The notes under the pieces: generated by a model
Databases searched by the model: none
What the model was told of the DNA's origin: nothing
What the model saw: the letters and a program-made list of their open reading frames with translations, nothing else
Assembly (NCBI RefSeq): GCF_043290135.1
Contig: NC_134700.1
Location: 160,242,053 to 160,306,052, forward strand
Length of the DNA: 64,000 bases
Direction of reading: 5' to 3'
DNA from: Rhipicephalus microplus
Lineage: Eukaryota > Arthropoda > Arachnida > Ixodida > Ixodidae
Program-made: the position numbers and the translations under genes
In this document: piece after piece, positions 19,801 through 34,800 of the stretch
How the letters are laid out: every line of letters begins with the position of its first letter
How positions within the stretch are numbered: position 1 is the first letter of the stretch

Positions 19801-22800
19801 AAATGCAGCCGCCGCAGCCGGGATTCGAACCCGCGCCCTGCGGGTCAGCAGCCGAGTACCTTAGCCACTAGACCACCGCGGCGGGGCATCACTTAGCCAA
19901 GTCACCTGGTAATGCAGATATCATCACCCAATGGGCCGAACTTCTGGAGGACATAGAAAAGCTGCAAGTGTGTTCATGCTGTCCCAATTGATTGATATGT
20001 GGGGTTTAACGTCCCAAAACCACCATATGATTATGAGAGACACCATAGTGGAGAGCTCCGAAAATTTTGACCACCTGGGGTTCTTCAACGTGCACCCAAA
20101 TCTGAGCAAACGGGCCTACAGCATTTCCACCTCCATCGGAAATGCAGCGGCTGCAGACAGGATTCGATCCGGGACCTGCGGGTCAGCAGCCGAGTACCTT
20201 AGCCACTAGACCACCGCGGCGGGGCACGTTGTCCCAATGCGCCAGCAGGCAGACTCGTGAGTAATTACTACGAAGTGCTCACCGATACCCCAATGTGCGG
20301 TCTCTGCTCGAAGCTTTGGCTGCAGCTGTGTTAACAGGTTTCATTAGAGGAACTTCAGAAGAAGCAGAGGGAAGACATGCTCAAGAAAATGTCCGCATGC
20401 GTAGCTTTTTGATGGGCTAGGTTGCTAAAGAATGTGACAGACATGAAAAAAAAGAAAGCTGACTACATAACCAGACAAAAGCCACAAGATTGCGCCACAT
20501 TATGGTAATTTATTTTCAAGCCCGAAAAACGCAGCCACAAAAGAGGATGCCAGACATTGTAATTGGGTTTTTCGCGTCTAAAAATTCATTGCGAACGTAC
20601 ACCAACTAGCAACTAACTGACAGACTCGTATGTTATGCTATATATATCAAGCATTGTTTATTGAGGGCAGTTCAGAAAACCATAATTATACTGTATTTGC
20701 CTTACACCACTAAATATGACGCAGTGTTAAGTTTCTGCGGCAGCACAGCAAATCTCGATAATATACTGTTGGTAAGCTCTTTCAGAACGGCCGCCACGGC
20801 GTCTTGCCGTGACGACTACGCGTTTTCGTCTGCTAGCGGAAGCTTGTTGCGGCGCCAGCGCCACCAAACCGGAAGCTGTCCCGAGGCCGTGTGCCGAGTA
20901 GTCTGACGCGGGGAGTTTTGCAACTTACCTAGTCTAGAAACGTTGACTTACGTCAAGTGTGACATGTTCCCACTGAAAGCAGTTACAACAATGATCAGCA
21001 AAAAGTACTTAGCATTCTATCTAAGATGTCAACTGTTCTTGTACACTTCCTTGTGCGGTTAAATTTTATAATAAAATCAACCAAGCTCTTGGTCTATTTG
21101 CATCTGGCGCTACTAACATTATCAATGTACTTACTTTACCATTTGGCTAATTAACTAATTGGTCGACATGATAGTACTCTGTCCTGTCACCTGCTGTTCC
21201 TCCATGTTTTGCGCACTAATGAAATTGACCAGTTTTGAGAAGTCATCACGTTACGTTTCCTCAAATCATACATCTTTTTCCTCTTCTCCTTAATAAAAGC
21301 AATAATGAGATTACACTATATAAGTATAAAAAAAGAACATTGATATTTAAACATCACTGAGTAGAACAAAAGGCAGGTCACAAGAAACAACAGGACAAGG
21401 TGCCTTATCCAGTCCATTACTCAAGATGCATTAGCTACAAATACTATACGAATAGCAGACACCAAAATTCCACCAAATACAGCTTCAAACTAGAACGAGT
21501 GAACACGATCACATTCCGAGAACTCAAACTGGACCGACCGGTTTGTCCTGCGCAGTAAATGCATTGGCTGCATTCAGCTGCTCTACGATGTCCTTAATGT
21601 CTCGAGACACGGAGTTGAGCTGGGAGTTGATGTTCTCGGCCATGTGGTACCTGCGACAAACAGCGAGGCAGCATGCTGTGTACTGTAGAACATTCAGTTA
21701 AAGTGAATGCTGATGCTACTACAGAAATTGTGGTATTTGACCAAAAGTATCAAAATCAGGCACCACATGATGACAGGGGCCAGCAAAGTTCAAAGGTTAC
21801 AAGTTCTTTAAGACTGTAATTACTTCAAGATTATGCAGAGACAGGGCAGTACACATGGCAGCATGGAAAGTCCAAGAAAATGCTCATCCCAACCCGAAAC
21901 ATTGTTGCAACAGATTTGTTTAGGAAGAATTCATTGCGAGCACTCGAGGGCCCAAAACAGTAAGAAAGGCCTAGTTCACATGGCTGTCACTGTGGCAACA
22001 CTTTCAGAAAGAAAGTAGAAACCTACAGTCAAATGTTCACCTCTGTGTTTTTGATTGTAGGATAGAACAATGAAGGTAATGGTAGAGTTCAACAGAGATA
22101 ACACTAATACATTGCTAAACACTTTTGCGTCGAATCTAACTCTGCGGGACGACTCTGTGCCAAGGTTATTTATCTCTATTGTGGCCGGCACTTCCACCTA
22201 CCTACTGTTCTAGTTTGCCTTTTTCGATAGACTGCCTACGACTACAACTGATCTCGTGAAAATGCATGCCCGTGAAACCAAAAATGGCAGTTGTGGGTAC
22301 CTAACACCAGAGGTTAGATAAGGGACTCACTCATATTACAGTGAGGTAGTCTTATATTAGCTCTATACCAACAGGCCATTGCTCCCACCACCCGGTAGAC
22401 CCAAAACACAGTCTGAGGCTTTCAGGCTTCAAGGATTGTGAACAGCAACACGAGCGAATATCATAATGCTTAAACACTTTATGCACTGAACATGACAGCT
22501 GTGTATCATAGCTACCAGGAATGTCCAGCATGAAAACACATCTGGAGGTATGTTGAAAAAGAAAAGTTTATTGAAAATTCCAAATCCTTGACAGCTGCAA
22601 ACAACACTCTCCCACCTCCATTTCTATGTTCAGTGGTTCTACTTGGCAGGTATGCACTGGCTGTGATCGCACAAAACCAGCCCAACACTCACGTGTGTTC
22701 GCGCTCTAGGTCAGCGTGCTGCTGCACAGACAGGGCAGGCGCCTGCTTCATTGCGGCCTCGAGAGGTGCCAGAAGCCTCTCGAGCTCCCCTTGCTGGGCA

Positions 22801-25800
22801 GCCACGTAGTCCAGCTCGTGTTCCAGCCGCTGCTGGTCCAGCTGTGCATGCTCTACCAACGAGCTGAGCTGGCCCACTCGCTCGGCACTCGACAGCAGGG
22901 AACGGTCCCAAGCATTCACCTACACACATGCATGTGCATAGTAGGCCGTTGAACAAACACATCCGTGACGTCATAAAGTACTGATAAATCTATTTTTTTT
23001 AGCACAGTTAACAGGGCACGTAATATAGGTTGAAAGAAGGCAAATGAATCGAAGCTGGGTTTCTTTGCCCGACGCAAGCTAATCGAACAAACGAACAATG
23101 AAGCTAAGGAAAGTGTAGAGGACTTCATTTGCAGTAATCTAACTGCAGTACATTTAATGCAATACAAATGTGGAAATTGAAGTGGACAAAAAGACAGCTT
23201 GCCACCGGCTGGGCAAGCAGTCTTTTCATCCTTTTCAATTTCCTTACATTCGCAGTAGACTCTCTAGACTATTGAAATGTAAAGGGCCTCAGGATTTTGT
23301 TTGAATTATCATATGTTCTCATAAGTATGACTCACAACTAGAGTCACAGGGGCGAACATGGGAGAGGGGGGGGGGGCTGAGCTGTGCTCTCTTGGATTGA
23401 TTTAACAGGGGGCAGGCGCTGCAATGACACCTTCCGAAGGTGAACTTTGTGCATGCCTATTGCCTATGACTAGAGTTGTGAGGTTTATTGTTTCCCAGCA
23501 CTGTACGAACATCACACACAGCTCTGCATGATTGGCAGTAACATCTTTAGAAATGAGCAATTAGACCAACACTCATTATGAACAATGTGTGCACACAAGT
23601 GTAAATAAGGGACAACATGCGTTGTGTTCCGCGACTTGTAGTCTCTTCCCGATCATAAGACGCTGTCTCGCATGACACTATAAAACATTATACACCATTA
23701 TAAAAAATTTGCGAAAATTAAAAAAAAATATGACAAAAAGTAAAAAAAAAAACATAAAAAATCTATGCTACTCTGCACAAAGCAAACATAGCATGTGGGA
23801 TCTCTGGCATCCCCGCTCTCGGAACAAGCAGATGTAGCAGACGCGATCGATCAAACCAAAACATTCACATTTATTGACCTGCTTTTAAAACGATGGTATC
23901 ACCATCCGAGTTGTATACACCACTAGCGACAGGCTGAAAAACCTTGTATGCACAATGCCAATACAATACATAAACAACATAACAAACAGAATGTGCCGCA
24001 AATGCAGCGTTTCTGACGTTCGAATCGCCCTGAGGGATTCACGGGAAACAAACTGTGGTGTCGTCCCCGGCGGACCCACCGCAGCAGAAGTAAGTTGCCT
24101 CACGCTGCCAACTCCAAGGAGACTCGCTATCGTTTCCCATGCTTTGGCCTAGCCTTTTCACTGCGGCAGCAGCGCGGTGGCGCATCTTAGTCTGTGTTCT
24201 TTGTCACAGCTGTGCCAATGCACCTTGTCCAACTATATCTGAAAATTTTGCAGCTAATGCAATCAGGGCGGATCACAGGGAAAGCTATGATATAAAATGA
24301 GAAAAAGATACAGGTGCGCAAAAATACTCAGCTTTCCCCAGCTGCATCACGCATCATGTCGCTCGTTTCCACACTCACCTGTGTGGCCTGGTCGATGAAG
24401 TTCCTCTCAAGCTCTTCCAGCTCTAGTTTCCATTGGTTGACCGACTCCTCCAGAAGCCGGTAGTGCATTCTGGAAAGCCAATCCATCCAAATGCACACCA
24501 GTGCACTATGAAGCTTCCGGCTACGTTCCATCGCCTTATTGCTTCGCCTCACTCTGTTTATTTAACTGGGCCCAAAGACTCAGTACAATGAATGAAAAGA
24601 GGGGAGGGAGGGCTATTTCACGAGTTAAAATTAACCGCTCCAGTTAAACGTGCAAAAAACAAACAACAGAAAAGATAAGAAAACATTATAGAAGACTAGG
24701 CAAAACTTTCAAAACCTTCCAACAGATATTCATTGTTATCTAGTATGAACAGACAATGCAGCAGTGAATTAATATAAACAGTACATATCAAAACTGCACA
24801 ATGTGCGATTAAAGCTTTAATGTGGAGCTATGAAAGAAACAGCTAGTTCATGTTATGAAAAATCATTTAGCACTGCTTGAAGGACTGTTGCAATGAGTGC
24901 CTGAAACAATAGTATTCGGCAGCCCATTCCATTGCATAATAACCTGAAGTAAAAAGCGAAGGAGCTAAAAGCTAATGCAGAGCTAGTTATATTTCATGTG
25001 GCCTGAATGATTTAAAGGAACGCTAAAGAGAAAGGCAATTTCACTATATCATCCCTTTGTGACACAGCATCTTCGTTAAGAGACTCGACCCATTTTTTGC
25101 TCATTTCTGTGCATTTTTGGCAAGGAAGAGACTATTAACACTGAGCTAATGATACCTTAAGCATTCTTGTTGCTAGACGTTACTTTACAGTACACCTGGT
25201 TGAAATATTCTGCTACACGTGACCGTTTAGATGAAAACAATCCTGTGCTGAATGACACGTTGCATGAGGGGCATTTCAGCACGAATTTCAAAGTATACCT
25301 TTTCATAAAAAATGCTTGCTGCCAGCCAATACCTACTGCATGCCATTCAAGGGGGTCGCTAAATTCGGTTTATGAAGAAATATAGCATGACTGACAGTAG
25401 GATAAGTATCTGGATAATTGGTCACGTTGCTATTACAATTAACTACTGAAAAATACACCATAGTTTATTATAACACTTCCATTTTCTTTTAATTCAGTCT
25501 ACAGAAGCTTGGTGTTAAATTCTGTAAATACAACAAATTTGCAAACAGCCAATCATAATGCGTGCTGCAAGAGGTTAAGAGTGAACTACCCCTTCAGACC
25601 AAAAACCCTGCGCTCTAGGTCCGGGGAGGTGTTTGGGAAAAGAAACAAAGAAAGAAGAAGAAAAAAAACTTGCGAGGATGCTTGAGCTCAGACTCGAATA
25701 GTAGAATACGACAGCGTAACCGGCCCTATACACATCGCTTTCTCAATTGCTGGCCTAGCTTCAGTTCTCGGTGCATGTCTCAATCACGCCGTAAAAAAAA

Positions 25801-28800
25801 CCCGACAATGCATCGGTTGTTATAAACAATCCTAAAATGCACACTGCGAGTATATGTAGTTGTTCAGTGCCCGCTACGCCCTAACTCTTCCTTTTGTGAA
25901 TCAGTCAAGGGCACAATGCATGTTTGTAAAGAAACACTTGAACCTATATGCAGCTGCTTACGTTATTATGCTTTTGCTGCTGATGATGATTAAATACAAG
26001 TGAGCGCTTTGCAGTCGGTGGGTCTTTAAAAACACCCACTCAATGTGCAATTAACATGTTCTCACACCTGGAACGATTCTATGCTTCTGTCATGCGATAT
26101 TACATGTGTCAAGGAGACCTCTCCCGCTACCTGAGGTTCGTATAGTAGTAATGTCCCCCCCCCCCCCAAAAAAAAAAAACAGTTTCACTCAATGCTGTGG
26201 CTCTGCAGTAAAACATCTGCTGATCCGCGCATGTTCTGGGTTTGATTCTCGTTCGAACCAAAGATTTTTATTACTTATTTTATTTGCATGTTTCTTGATT
26301 TTTGGGTCACAGACAAAATGATTATTTTTCACTCACAAATGACGTCGACGAAATTTCTACGAAATGAGCTTTTTAGTGCTCTCGTGTTAAAAGCTCATTT
26401 TTGCACCAAATGGCTCAGACGACATATCTGGATGGCTTCTCCTTCTCCTAAATCCTACACAATTTTTTACTGGTGAAAATTTGTTGCAGAGTATTCTTAT
26501 GGAGCAAGGGACTTAGCACACCCAGTTTATGGAAAGTTTACTTAAGGGCAGCACAGCTAACTGTACCACGAATTCCTACAAATCACTAAATATCAGTGCT
26601 TTTCTAAGCTAGCAGACTTTCTCAAAAATAAATTAGGAACTTTTTTAGCAGGCTCAATGCTTTGCATCAAGGAAGTGAGCATGATTTAAGAAGCAGCCTG
26701 TCATTGAGCACATAGCTCTCCATATGCGAGACATATATGTAACAAACTTCCGTGTCGAGAATGCCTTCTACACTCTGGCATGCGTCACAGGCACACGAAA
26801 GTCCACTTACGGCAGATATATGATTGCCACTGTTTTCGCTATTCACACAATTTTAACACATGTTTACCTTGGAATTCCTGCCTGAGATACATGCTAGCAC
26901 TGTTGTCTGAGATATTTACTACTGCTCACATTGCACAACCTCGGTAACTACGGATGTCCAAGTACATTTATAAACAGAATAAGGATTTAAAAAATTTCGG
27001 CTTCACCCCGCAATAAAATAATAGATAATGTTTTGGTTATGTTTTTGCTCCGGTCAAAAAAAAAAGTTTTTGTTTTCAATTTTTGTTCCGTTCCTATACA
27101 CTGCTTACGACTTTGCGCATGCTTTGTGCCCCCAAATCTTGCCAGTGGTCAGTGCACAACTGACTACCAGCCACGCACTCGTGTACTCCCTTCAAAAGTG
27201 GATTGTTCTATATACATGTATCCTAATTTTCAGTGGTAGTTGACAGAATGTAGAAAAGCGAGACATGAGGTTGCAAGTAGAGATCTTAACTGGACATGAC
27301 ATCCCGTGTCTTTCTGTGACTTCGCAGTGGTGGTGCGACCCACAAATAACGAGACTCTTTAAATAATATTACTTTAATTTATTAGCAGTATATCACCAGG
27401 GTGCCATTAATTTTGTCTGTGCACCAACAAAAACATGTGTGTCACACAAATTGGGCAGACCCCACAACTCTGCACCGATCCTCTAAAAACGATGAGAACC
27501 CACACATGCCTAACGGCAACTAAGACTGTGCGTGAAAAACTAAGCACATGTGGAAATCCAGAAAAGACAATGCATGTCGCAAAATGGAGGCAAACGACAG
27601 AAGTATGGAAAACTTTAATAAAGCACTTGTTAAATTCAAAAGAAATTCGTGAACAGACATATTAAATTTGGTTGCAGGGTTCTGCAGCTAACAAATTTCA
27701 ACACAAATTTCCTGTTAGATAAAATGTGCCTCGAAGTTTACATGACCACTCTGATATGCACACATATAACATGCAACGCATAGACCAAATGTGGTACTTT
27801 TCTGACAAGGCCTTTTTAGAAGAAGCTAAATATACAGATGCAACAGCCTCAAAAAAGAGACACCGTTTGGTGCCGCTAATGTTGGCACAGAATGTTGGCA
27901 CAGAATGTTGGCACAGAATGTTGCAACAGTCTACTCACGTCGAAGATGATGCCGCAGTGCCAGCTGTCTGTGCTGGTGCTTGAGTAGTAACTGCCAAAGA
28001 GCGAATCGCGAATCATCAAACTGAAATTTCTCCTGTAGTGCAGCAGCTAATAAGCATGCGGCAATGGCTCAACGGAAAACTACCCTTTCATACCAAAAAC
28101 AGTACTTTTGCTATGAGAAGGTGCTCGAAAGCCAAAACAAAAACTTGACTTGAGCTTCGCCTTCAAGAATAGAACATGATAGCTTAATTCATTGATTGAT
28201 TGATATGTGGGGTTTAACGTCCCAAAACCACCATATGATTATGAGAGACGCCGTAGTGGAGGGCTCCGGAAATTTCGACCACCTGGGGTTCTTTAACGTG
28301 CACCCAAATCTGAGCAAAAAGGCCTACAACATTTCCACCTCCATCGGAAATGCAGCTGCCGCAGCCGGGATTCGATCCCGCGACATGCGGGTCAGCAGCC
28401 GAGTACCTTAGCCACTAGACCACCGCGACGGGGCTTGATAGAGTAATCCATGGCGTTTGAAATCTCTTCTTGAAAACCTGCAGATTCTCAGTTAATACAC
28501 TCATGACAGAAGACACTGACCATAAATTGAAAAATGTGTAATTTTTTTTGTTTGATACTTTGTTTAGATTAACTTTGGAGGAAGATGCCAACAACCAAAC
28601 TGAACTATTGACCACAAGGTTTTGGCTGTAGGCTGCCAAAATTTCATTCTCTTAGATAATTCTTGTTTAGTTTATGTGACAGTATAGTTGCACTTATTAT
28701 TAGGTAATAACCCCTTAACATGTCCATAAATTTTGAAACTTAGGAATCTACAGAAACGCCATTTCAGCATGGTGTCGGTACTACTCACCGACAACCAAAT

Positions 28801-31800
28801 TTGCTACTAATTAAAGTGTTGTTACCAATCAAATGACCCCAACAAGTTGATGCGAATGCTTGACGCTATAAAATGTATGAGACATAACTTTTGGAGAGAA
28901 TGCAGCTTTCACAAGCAAAGAAATTCAAATGAGTACTAGTGCGAAGGCATAAAAATGCATGTTCCTGATAACACAATGTTTCACTTACAATTCCCAACAA
29001 AATGCCAATGACTAAAAAAAAAGTACCTTGTTATTTTAAAGATTGCTAGGGTGAGAACATAGAAAACTATAGAAATTTGAAGGCACTGAAACAAGGTTTT
29101 CGTAGCACCTGTGTGCAGCAAGAAGCTTGCTAATCACTAAGTCTATTTATGAAATGAAAACAAACAATTTTCACAAAACATTCGTTGCCATAATTTTCTG
29201 ATCTGCAGTGCAAATGAGGTTGTACACGTAACATACGCAGCAAGATGTGATACCCAACATGATAGCAATTATACTGTAGGAAATGAGTGAGACCCTATCA
29301 ATCAAGGTAGTGTTGCACTGGTTTGTGTTTCCATGATCACGCACGCACTACCACTTAACATGGCTTTTCGTCCCACCAGTTACTGTGAAGGCGCTACCGC
29401 TTCTCAACACTCGCCCTTTCTTCTCGTAACAAGCGTAGCATAATTGTTAGGGTTTTACATTTTACAACCACAATACGAATATGAGGGTTGCTTAGTGGGG
29501 GGGCTCCAGAAATCTTTAATACCTGGCAATTGTTCATAGTGTAGCTAAATCAAATTGCAAGCGACCTTTAGCATTTTGTCTCCGCCAAAATGCAGCCGCC
29601 AAGGCCGAGACCTGATCCCACGATCGAGTAAGCAGTCGAGTATCGTGACCACTGCACCACCACGGCGGATGATGCATAGAATAAAGCAAGGGTATCTAAT
29701 AGCATATAAGACTTTAGCACAAGTTGTGGTGCACCTCAGCAATAGCAGACTACAAACAGCGATCCGTACTACTCCTTTGGGCAGTAGCAAGGCTTGTCCA
29801 CCGAGCAACTACACACGCTAGAGTTTGTTGCTTCCAATGGCAAATTCAAAATAAGAACCCTGTTCAAATTGTGAAAAGAAAGCACGATTCTGTCATTAGA
29901 ATTCCTATACTTTCCATTTCCACTTGGCACGTTGTTGCTAACTGGCAGTTTTCCTCAACATCACGCCTCTTTTGGTGCCTATGAGGAATTCTTAAATAAA
30001 TAAAAAAAAATGATATGTACCCTGCATGACTTGAGCTCAATTCGGGTCATTAGCTGTTAAAGATGTCTCCCCGCCCCCCTTGCTTAATTTTTATACTGAC
30101 ATCATCACAACTAGCCTTAAAGTCTAGGGTTTGCCGGACACCCACCTGACTGTGGAAACACATAGACGAAGGAAACACAACGCCGACTCTAGTGAAAATA
30201 GATTCTTAAAAAGTTGTTTCAGCTCCATTATGAGAGCCAAAACGTCTCATTAAGAACGCCTTTTTGAGAATATATTTTTATTTTGGCCAGTGCTGTGTTT
30301 CCTTCATCCACAACTAGCCTTATGAATAGAAGACATACGTAAGTCTTGGTGTGCGTAGTGATGCCATGTAAGCACCAATAAGACCAGGTTTGCCATTTGT
30401 AGACAAAATTTAAACACCGAGCCTTAAATAGCTCAAAAACGTTGGGACATTACAAGTCTGACACCTTTTCATGTGCAACATGCGTGTCGCAGGCTTCCTA
30501 CAATTACAAAAATACTGAGCGGTACAGTGCAAAGTAAAATAAGGATAGAAAAAAGGCAAGAACAGGAGCTTTGTTCTTTCTTCTGTGTTTATTTGCACAG
30601 TACCACTTAGTAACTATAGAAGGTCAGCAAGCCCACTTTGCTATCCTTCAATCACTGTTTTTAAAAAGAGCAAAATGCTGTAGTCTTACCAGCTGTGGCA
30701 GTGGTGGTGGTGGCTGGCACTGCAGTGGCAGCGGCCGGTGCAGATGTCAAGCCCGTCAATGGCTGTGGCGTGCCAAAGTTGAACGTAGTGGATGGCTTGT
30801 TTGTCCCAAAGGAAAATGCTGGAAGCCCGAGCAAAGTAGCTAATTGGGCTAGTTCGAACATACTCATCATGATCAGCACACAAAAAAATAAACCTGAAGG
30901 CACTGTGTCGTGCACTTTCTTGTGTTTTCGTGTTCTTTTTTTGTGTGTTGATTGTGATGAGTAGACGTAAGATTCGCAGCCACTTTACACAGCGTGTCAT
31001 TTGTAACACTAACTGAAGAAAACCACTTCTAAAATATCATTGCTAACATGCTGAATGGGTACACTTCGCTTGGGACAGCACAGACGACATGTCAGCACCC
31101 TCCCCTGTGGCCTATTTTATCTCATGTTCACAATAACTGTTGGGGCTTCCTATTCTAAAACCGCGAATATGGGGGGTGCCGTAGTGGCAGGCTCCAGAAA
31201 TTTAGACCAACTGAGGTTCCTTGATGATGTTTGATGTTTTATGGCGCAAGGGCCATTTCACGGCCAAAGAGCGCCAGTTCATCTTACTGAAAAAATGGAC
31301 AATGATTGCGATAAGCGGCTGTATGAGGGCCATAAAATTCCTCGCGGTAAGGCGGGTAAAAACATACAAGTAATAAAATCATGACCATGCCGTGAAAGAT
31401 GTGTGTGGTGTGAATAGATGACAAAAGTTGGTGATAATAAAAGACGATGGTGGATATGTATGACTTTAGCATAAGTGCCTCACTCGTTAATACCCTTGCG
31501 TCCAAGGGCCGTGAGGCAAGTGCTTTCTTGTGTAACCACCGTAGCAAAAACCTCTCTGGAGAGGTCATGCTACGGGATGCCCGGGTATATAACATGAAAA
31601 CTATGAATTTCTTTAAAAAACGCTAACAATGATTTGTGACTGAAAAGCGGTTCCCTACCGATGAACATTGCAGGGTGTAAAGGTATATGTTGTCGGTAGA
31701 GTAATGGAAAGTGTTGTTTTCTTACAGTGTCCAATTGTTTGCACTCAATTAAAATGTGAAGGACTGTCAATGCTTCACCACATCTGTCACACAATGGTGG

Positions 31801-34800
31801 ATCGCCACCGGACAAAAGGTGTGTGTGTGTCGTGTATGTGTGTCCTATCCTGAGTCTCGTTAGTATTACCTCTGTATAACGCGATTTCGATACTGGCAGC
31901 CAATGACCAAGGTGTGGCTTAATAACGTGTAGTTTGTTTTGTGCGTGTGTATCCCACTTGCTCTGCCAGTATACTCTGAGGTTTCGTTTGAGGGATGGTT
32001 TAAGATCGAGGGCCGGGATTGATATGGGTGTAGGGGCAGTGCTTTTGTGCACGGATGCAGCGAGCTGATCCGCCCTCACGTTGCCTTGAATCTCACGGTG
32101 CCCCGGCACCCAGCACACTACAACATGTTGTTTGAGTGTGTAAAGTGTGCATAAAATGGAGTAAAATGAGACAAGGACTGGGTTTTTTTGTTTTTTAAGA
32201 CTGTGCAGAGCCGTTACCACACTTAGGGAGTCTGTATAAATTACTGCTTTTTGTATTTGTAATTGTTTGATGTGTTTAGCTGCCACAAGTATCGCGTACG
32301 CTTCCGCTGTGAAGATACTTGTGCGTGGATGTAGTGGACCAGCATCCGAAAAGGATGGGCCTACAGCAGCGTAGGACACAGAGGAGTTAGTCTTGGAGGC
32401 ATCTGTGAAGAACTCAGGACATGTGTATTTGTGTTGAAGTTCCAAAAAGTATGTTCGGATATGGGCAACAGGTGCATGTTTTGTAACTTCTAGGAAAGAC
32501 ACATCGCAGTCTATAGTCTGCCATTGCCACGGTGGCAGATATGCTATAGGAGCCATTAAACTGTGCTCTAGTGAGATTCCAGTTTCCTCAGCTAGACTCT
32601 TCAGGCGAATAGAGAAGGGCTGCCTCATCGAAGGCCTGTTTTGAAACAAAATTGAGCTCGACAAATCATGAATAGTAGAGTATGAGGGGTGCTTCTTGTC
32701 TGCTTTCACCTTAAGGTAATAAACAAAGGACATGTAAGTTCTCTGCAGATGAAGCGACCACTCATTTGACTCAACATAAAGGCTTTCCACGGGGCTGGTG
32801 CGAAAAGCCCCCGTAGAAAGGCGGATGCCCAAATGATGCACGGGGTCCAGCATCTTCAAAGCACTTTGTGTTGCAGACTGATAAACAACGGCCCCATAAT
32901 CTAAGCGGGTGCGAATGAGGCTTCTATATAGGTTCATGAGACATTGCCTGTCACTACCCCACCTAGTACGTGACAACACTTTTAAAACATTCATGGCTTT
33001 TAAACATTTTGTTTTTAGATACTTGATGTGCGGTACGAAGGTCAACTTGTTGTCCAAGATTAATCCTAAGAATTTATGCTCCGTATTAACAGACAGACGC
33101 TGACCGTTCAGTTCAATGTCGGGTTCTGAGTGCATGCCTCTCTTTCTGGAGAACAGGACACACGTGCTTTTTTGTGGGTTCAGTCGGAATCCGTTTTCCT
33201 CTGCCCATTTTGAGAGCTTGTTTAAACCTAACTGAACCTGCCGCTCACACATTGCCAGATTGCAAGACCTGAAGCCAAGCTGGACGTCATCGACATATGT
33301 ACAATAAAACATATTGCGAGGGATGGTCAAGCGCAAAGAATTCATTTTTATGAGAAAAAGTGTGCAACTAAGTACACCACCTTGTGGAACGCCTGTTTCC
33401 TGGACAAATGTTTGGGAATGAACCGTGCCCACTCGGACACGGAATGTCCGGTTTGACAGGTAACTTTTGATTATGTGAAACATTGTTCCGCGCACGCCAA
33501 GGTGGGATAGATCTCTTAGAATTCCAAAACGCCATGTTGTATCATAAGCCTTTTCGATATCGAGGAACACAGAGAGAAAATATTGTTTATGGACGAAGGC
33601 GTCTCTGATCTGTGCCTCGATACGAACAAGGTGGTCTGTCGTGGATCTACTCTCTCGAAACCCGCACTGAAATGGGTCGAGCAAATTGTTTGTTTCAAGA
33701 AAGTGTACAAGTCGGCAGTTTATCATTTTTTCGAAGACTTTGCACAAGCAGCTTGTAAGTGCAATAGGCCTATAACTCGAAGCTAAAGAAGGGTCCCTGC
33801 CCTCTTTCAAAATGGGAATAACAATAGCCTCTTTCCAGGAGGTAGGAATAGTGCCAGAAGACCAAATGTCATTGATTGTACAAACAAAGTAAGGTTTTTT
33901 GGGTTTCGTTTGGTAGGTTTTTTAACATTTCATACATCACACGGTCAGAACCTGGGGCAGAAGTACTGAGGGAGTTCAGAGATGTTCGGAGCTCAGCAAG
34001 ACTGAAAGCTTGGTTATATCCCTCGTATCTAGTGGATTTGTGTTCAAGTTTCTGCTTTTCTATTCTTGTTCTGTATTTTTGGAAAGTGTCAGTATAGTGG
34101 GAGGAGCTGGATACCTGTTCGAAGTGCGCACCGAGGAAGTTTGCCTGATCTTCCAAGGTATCACCCTGAGTGTTTACGAGTGGAAGTGTGTGTACTTGTT
34201 TTCCTGCTATCCTACGGACCATGTCCCAGACTTTAGCCTCCTGTGTGTATGAATTAACCCCTGATAAAAACTTCTGCCAGCTTTCTCTTCTGGCCTGCCG
34301 ACGCGTTCTCCTGCCTTGAGACTTTATTTTCTTGAAGGTTTCAAGATTTTCGGCTGTCGGCGAGTTCCGAAGCAGCCTCCAAGCTCTGTTTTGCTGTTTG
34401 CGCGCGTTTCGGCATTCAGAGTTCCACCATGGCACACGTCGTTTTCCAGGGTGTCCATTTGTTTGTGGGATGCATTTTGTTGCAGCATCGATCAAAAACG
34501 CTGTGAAGTAGTTCACAGCAACATCAATGTTCAAAGTACAGATGTCATTCCAACCTAGACTAGCAATAGTATAAAACTGTTCCCAGTCGGCTCTGTTTAT
34601 GAGCCACTTGGGAACACGTGATGGACACTCAGTTACTGTCGTTGTGCTCAAAACTACGGGGAAGTGGTCACTTCCGTACGGATTACTGACGACTTTCCAC
34701 TGGAGTAGAGGCACAAGAGATGGAGATACTATGCTCAGGTCTATGGAGGAGTAGGTGTTATTGGCGAGATTATAATAGGTTGGTTCTTTTCGGTTTAGGA

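Larger units (their letters stand above)
18734..20945 (+). mobile_element. P-superfamily (THAP) transposon relic with two nested SINEs
   Basis: Terminal inverted repeats of about 33 bases: CAACGTTTCTAGACTAAG plus TAAGTTGCAAAACT on the left and the inverse, with one difference, on the right. Flanking 8-base duplication ACCTACGT/ACTTACGT (18,726-18,733 and 20,946-20,953). Eight-base duplications, CA...TG ends and a THAP-domain protein point to the P-element superfamily. Two Ruka SINEs (19,638-19,886 and 19,988-20,224) are inserted. The catalytic region is missing or decayed. It lies in a NUP62 intron. Confidence 0.85.
27991..30689 (-). other. NUP62 intron with SINEs
   Basis: Contains one full-length SINE (28,193-28,435) and one decayed SINE (29,443-29,668). 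Around 30,164-30,310, GACGAAGGAAACACAACGC and its near-inverse GTGCTGTGTTTCCTTCATC bracket about 145 bases, possibly a small unclassified inverted-repeat element. No gene. Confidence 0.4.

Noticed and set aside
19649..20209. Short frames beginning MIDMWGLTSQNH (three places)
   Set aside because: Fortuitous translation of Ruka SINEs, repeated wherever the SINE is in that orientation.
23348..23469. A hAT MITE between CTAGAGTC and CTAGAGTT
   Set aside because: The right terminus matches the left only weakly. Mentioned within the intron entry but not called.
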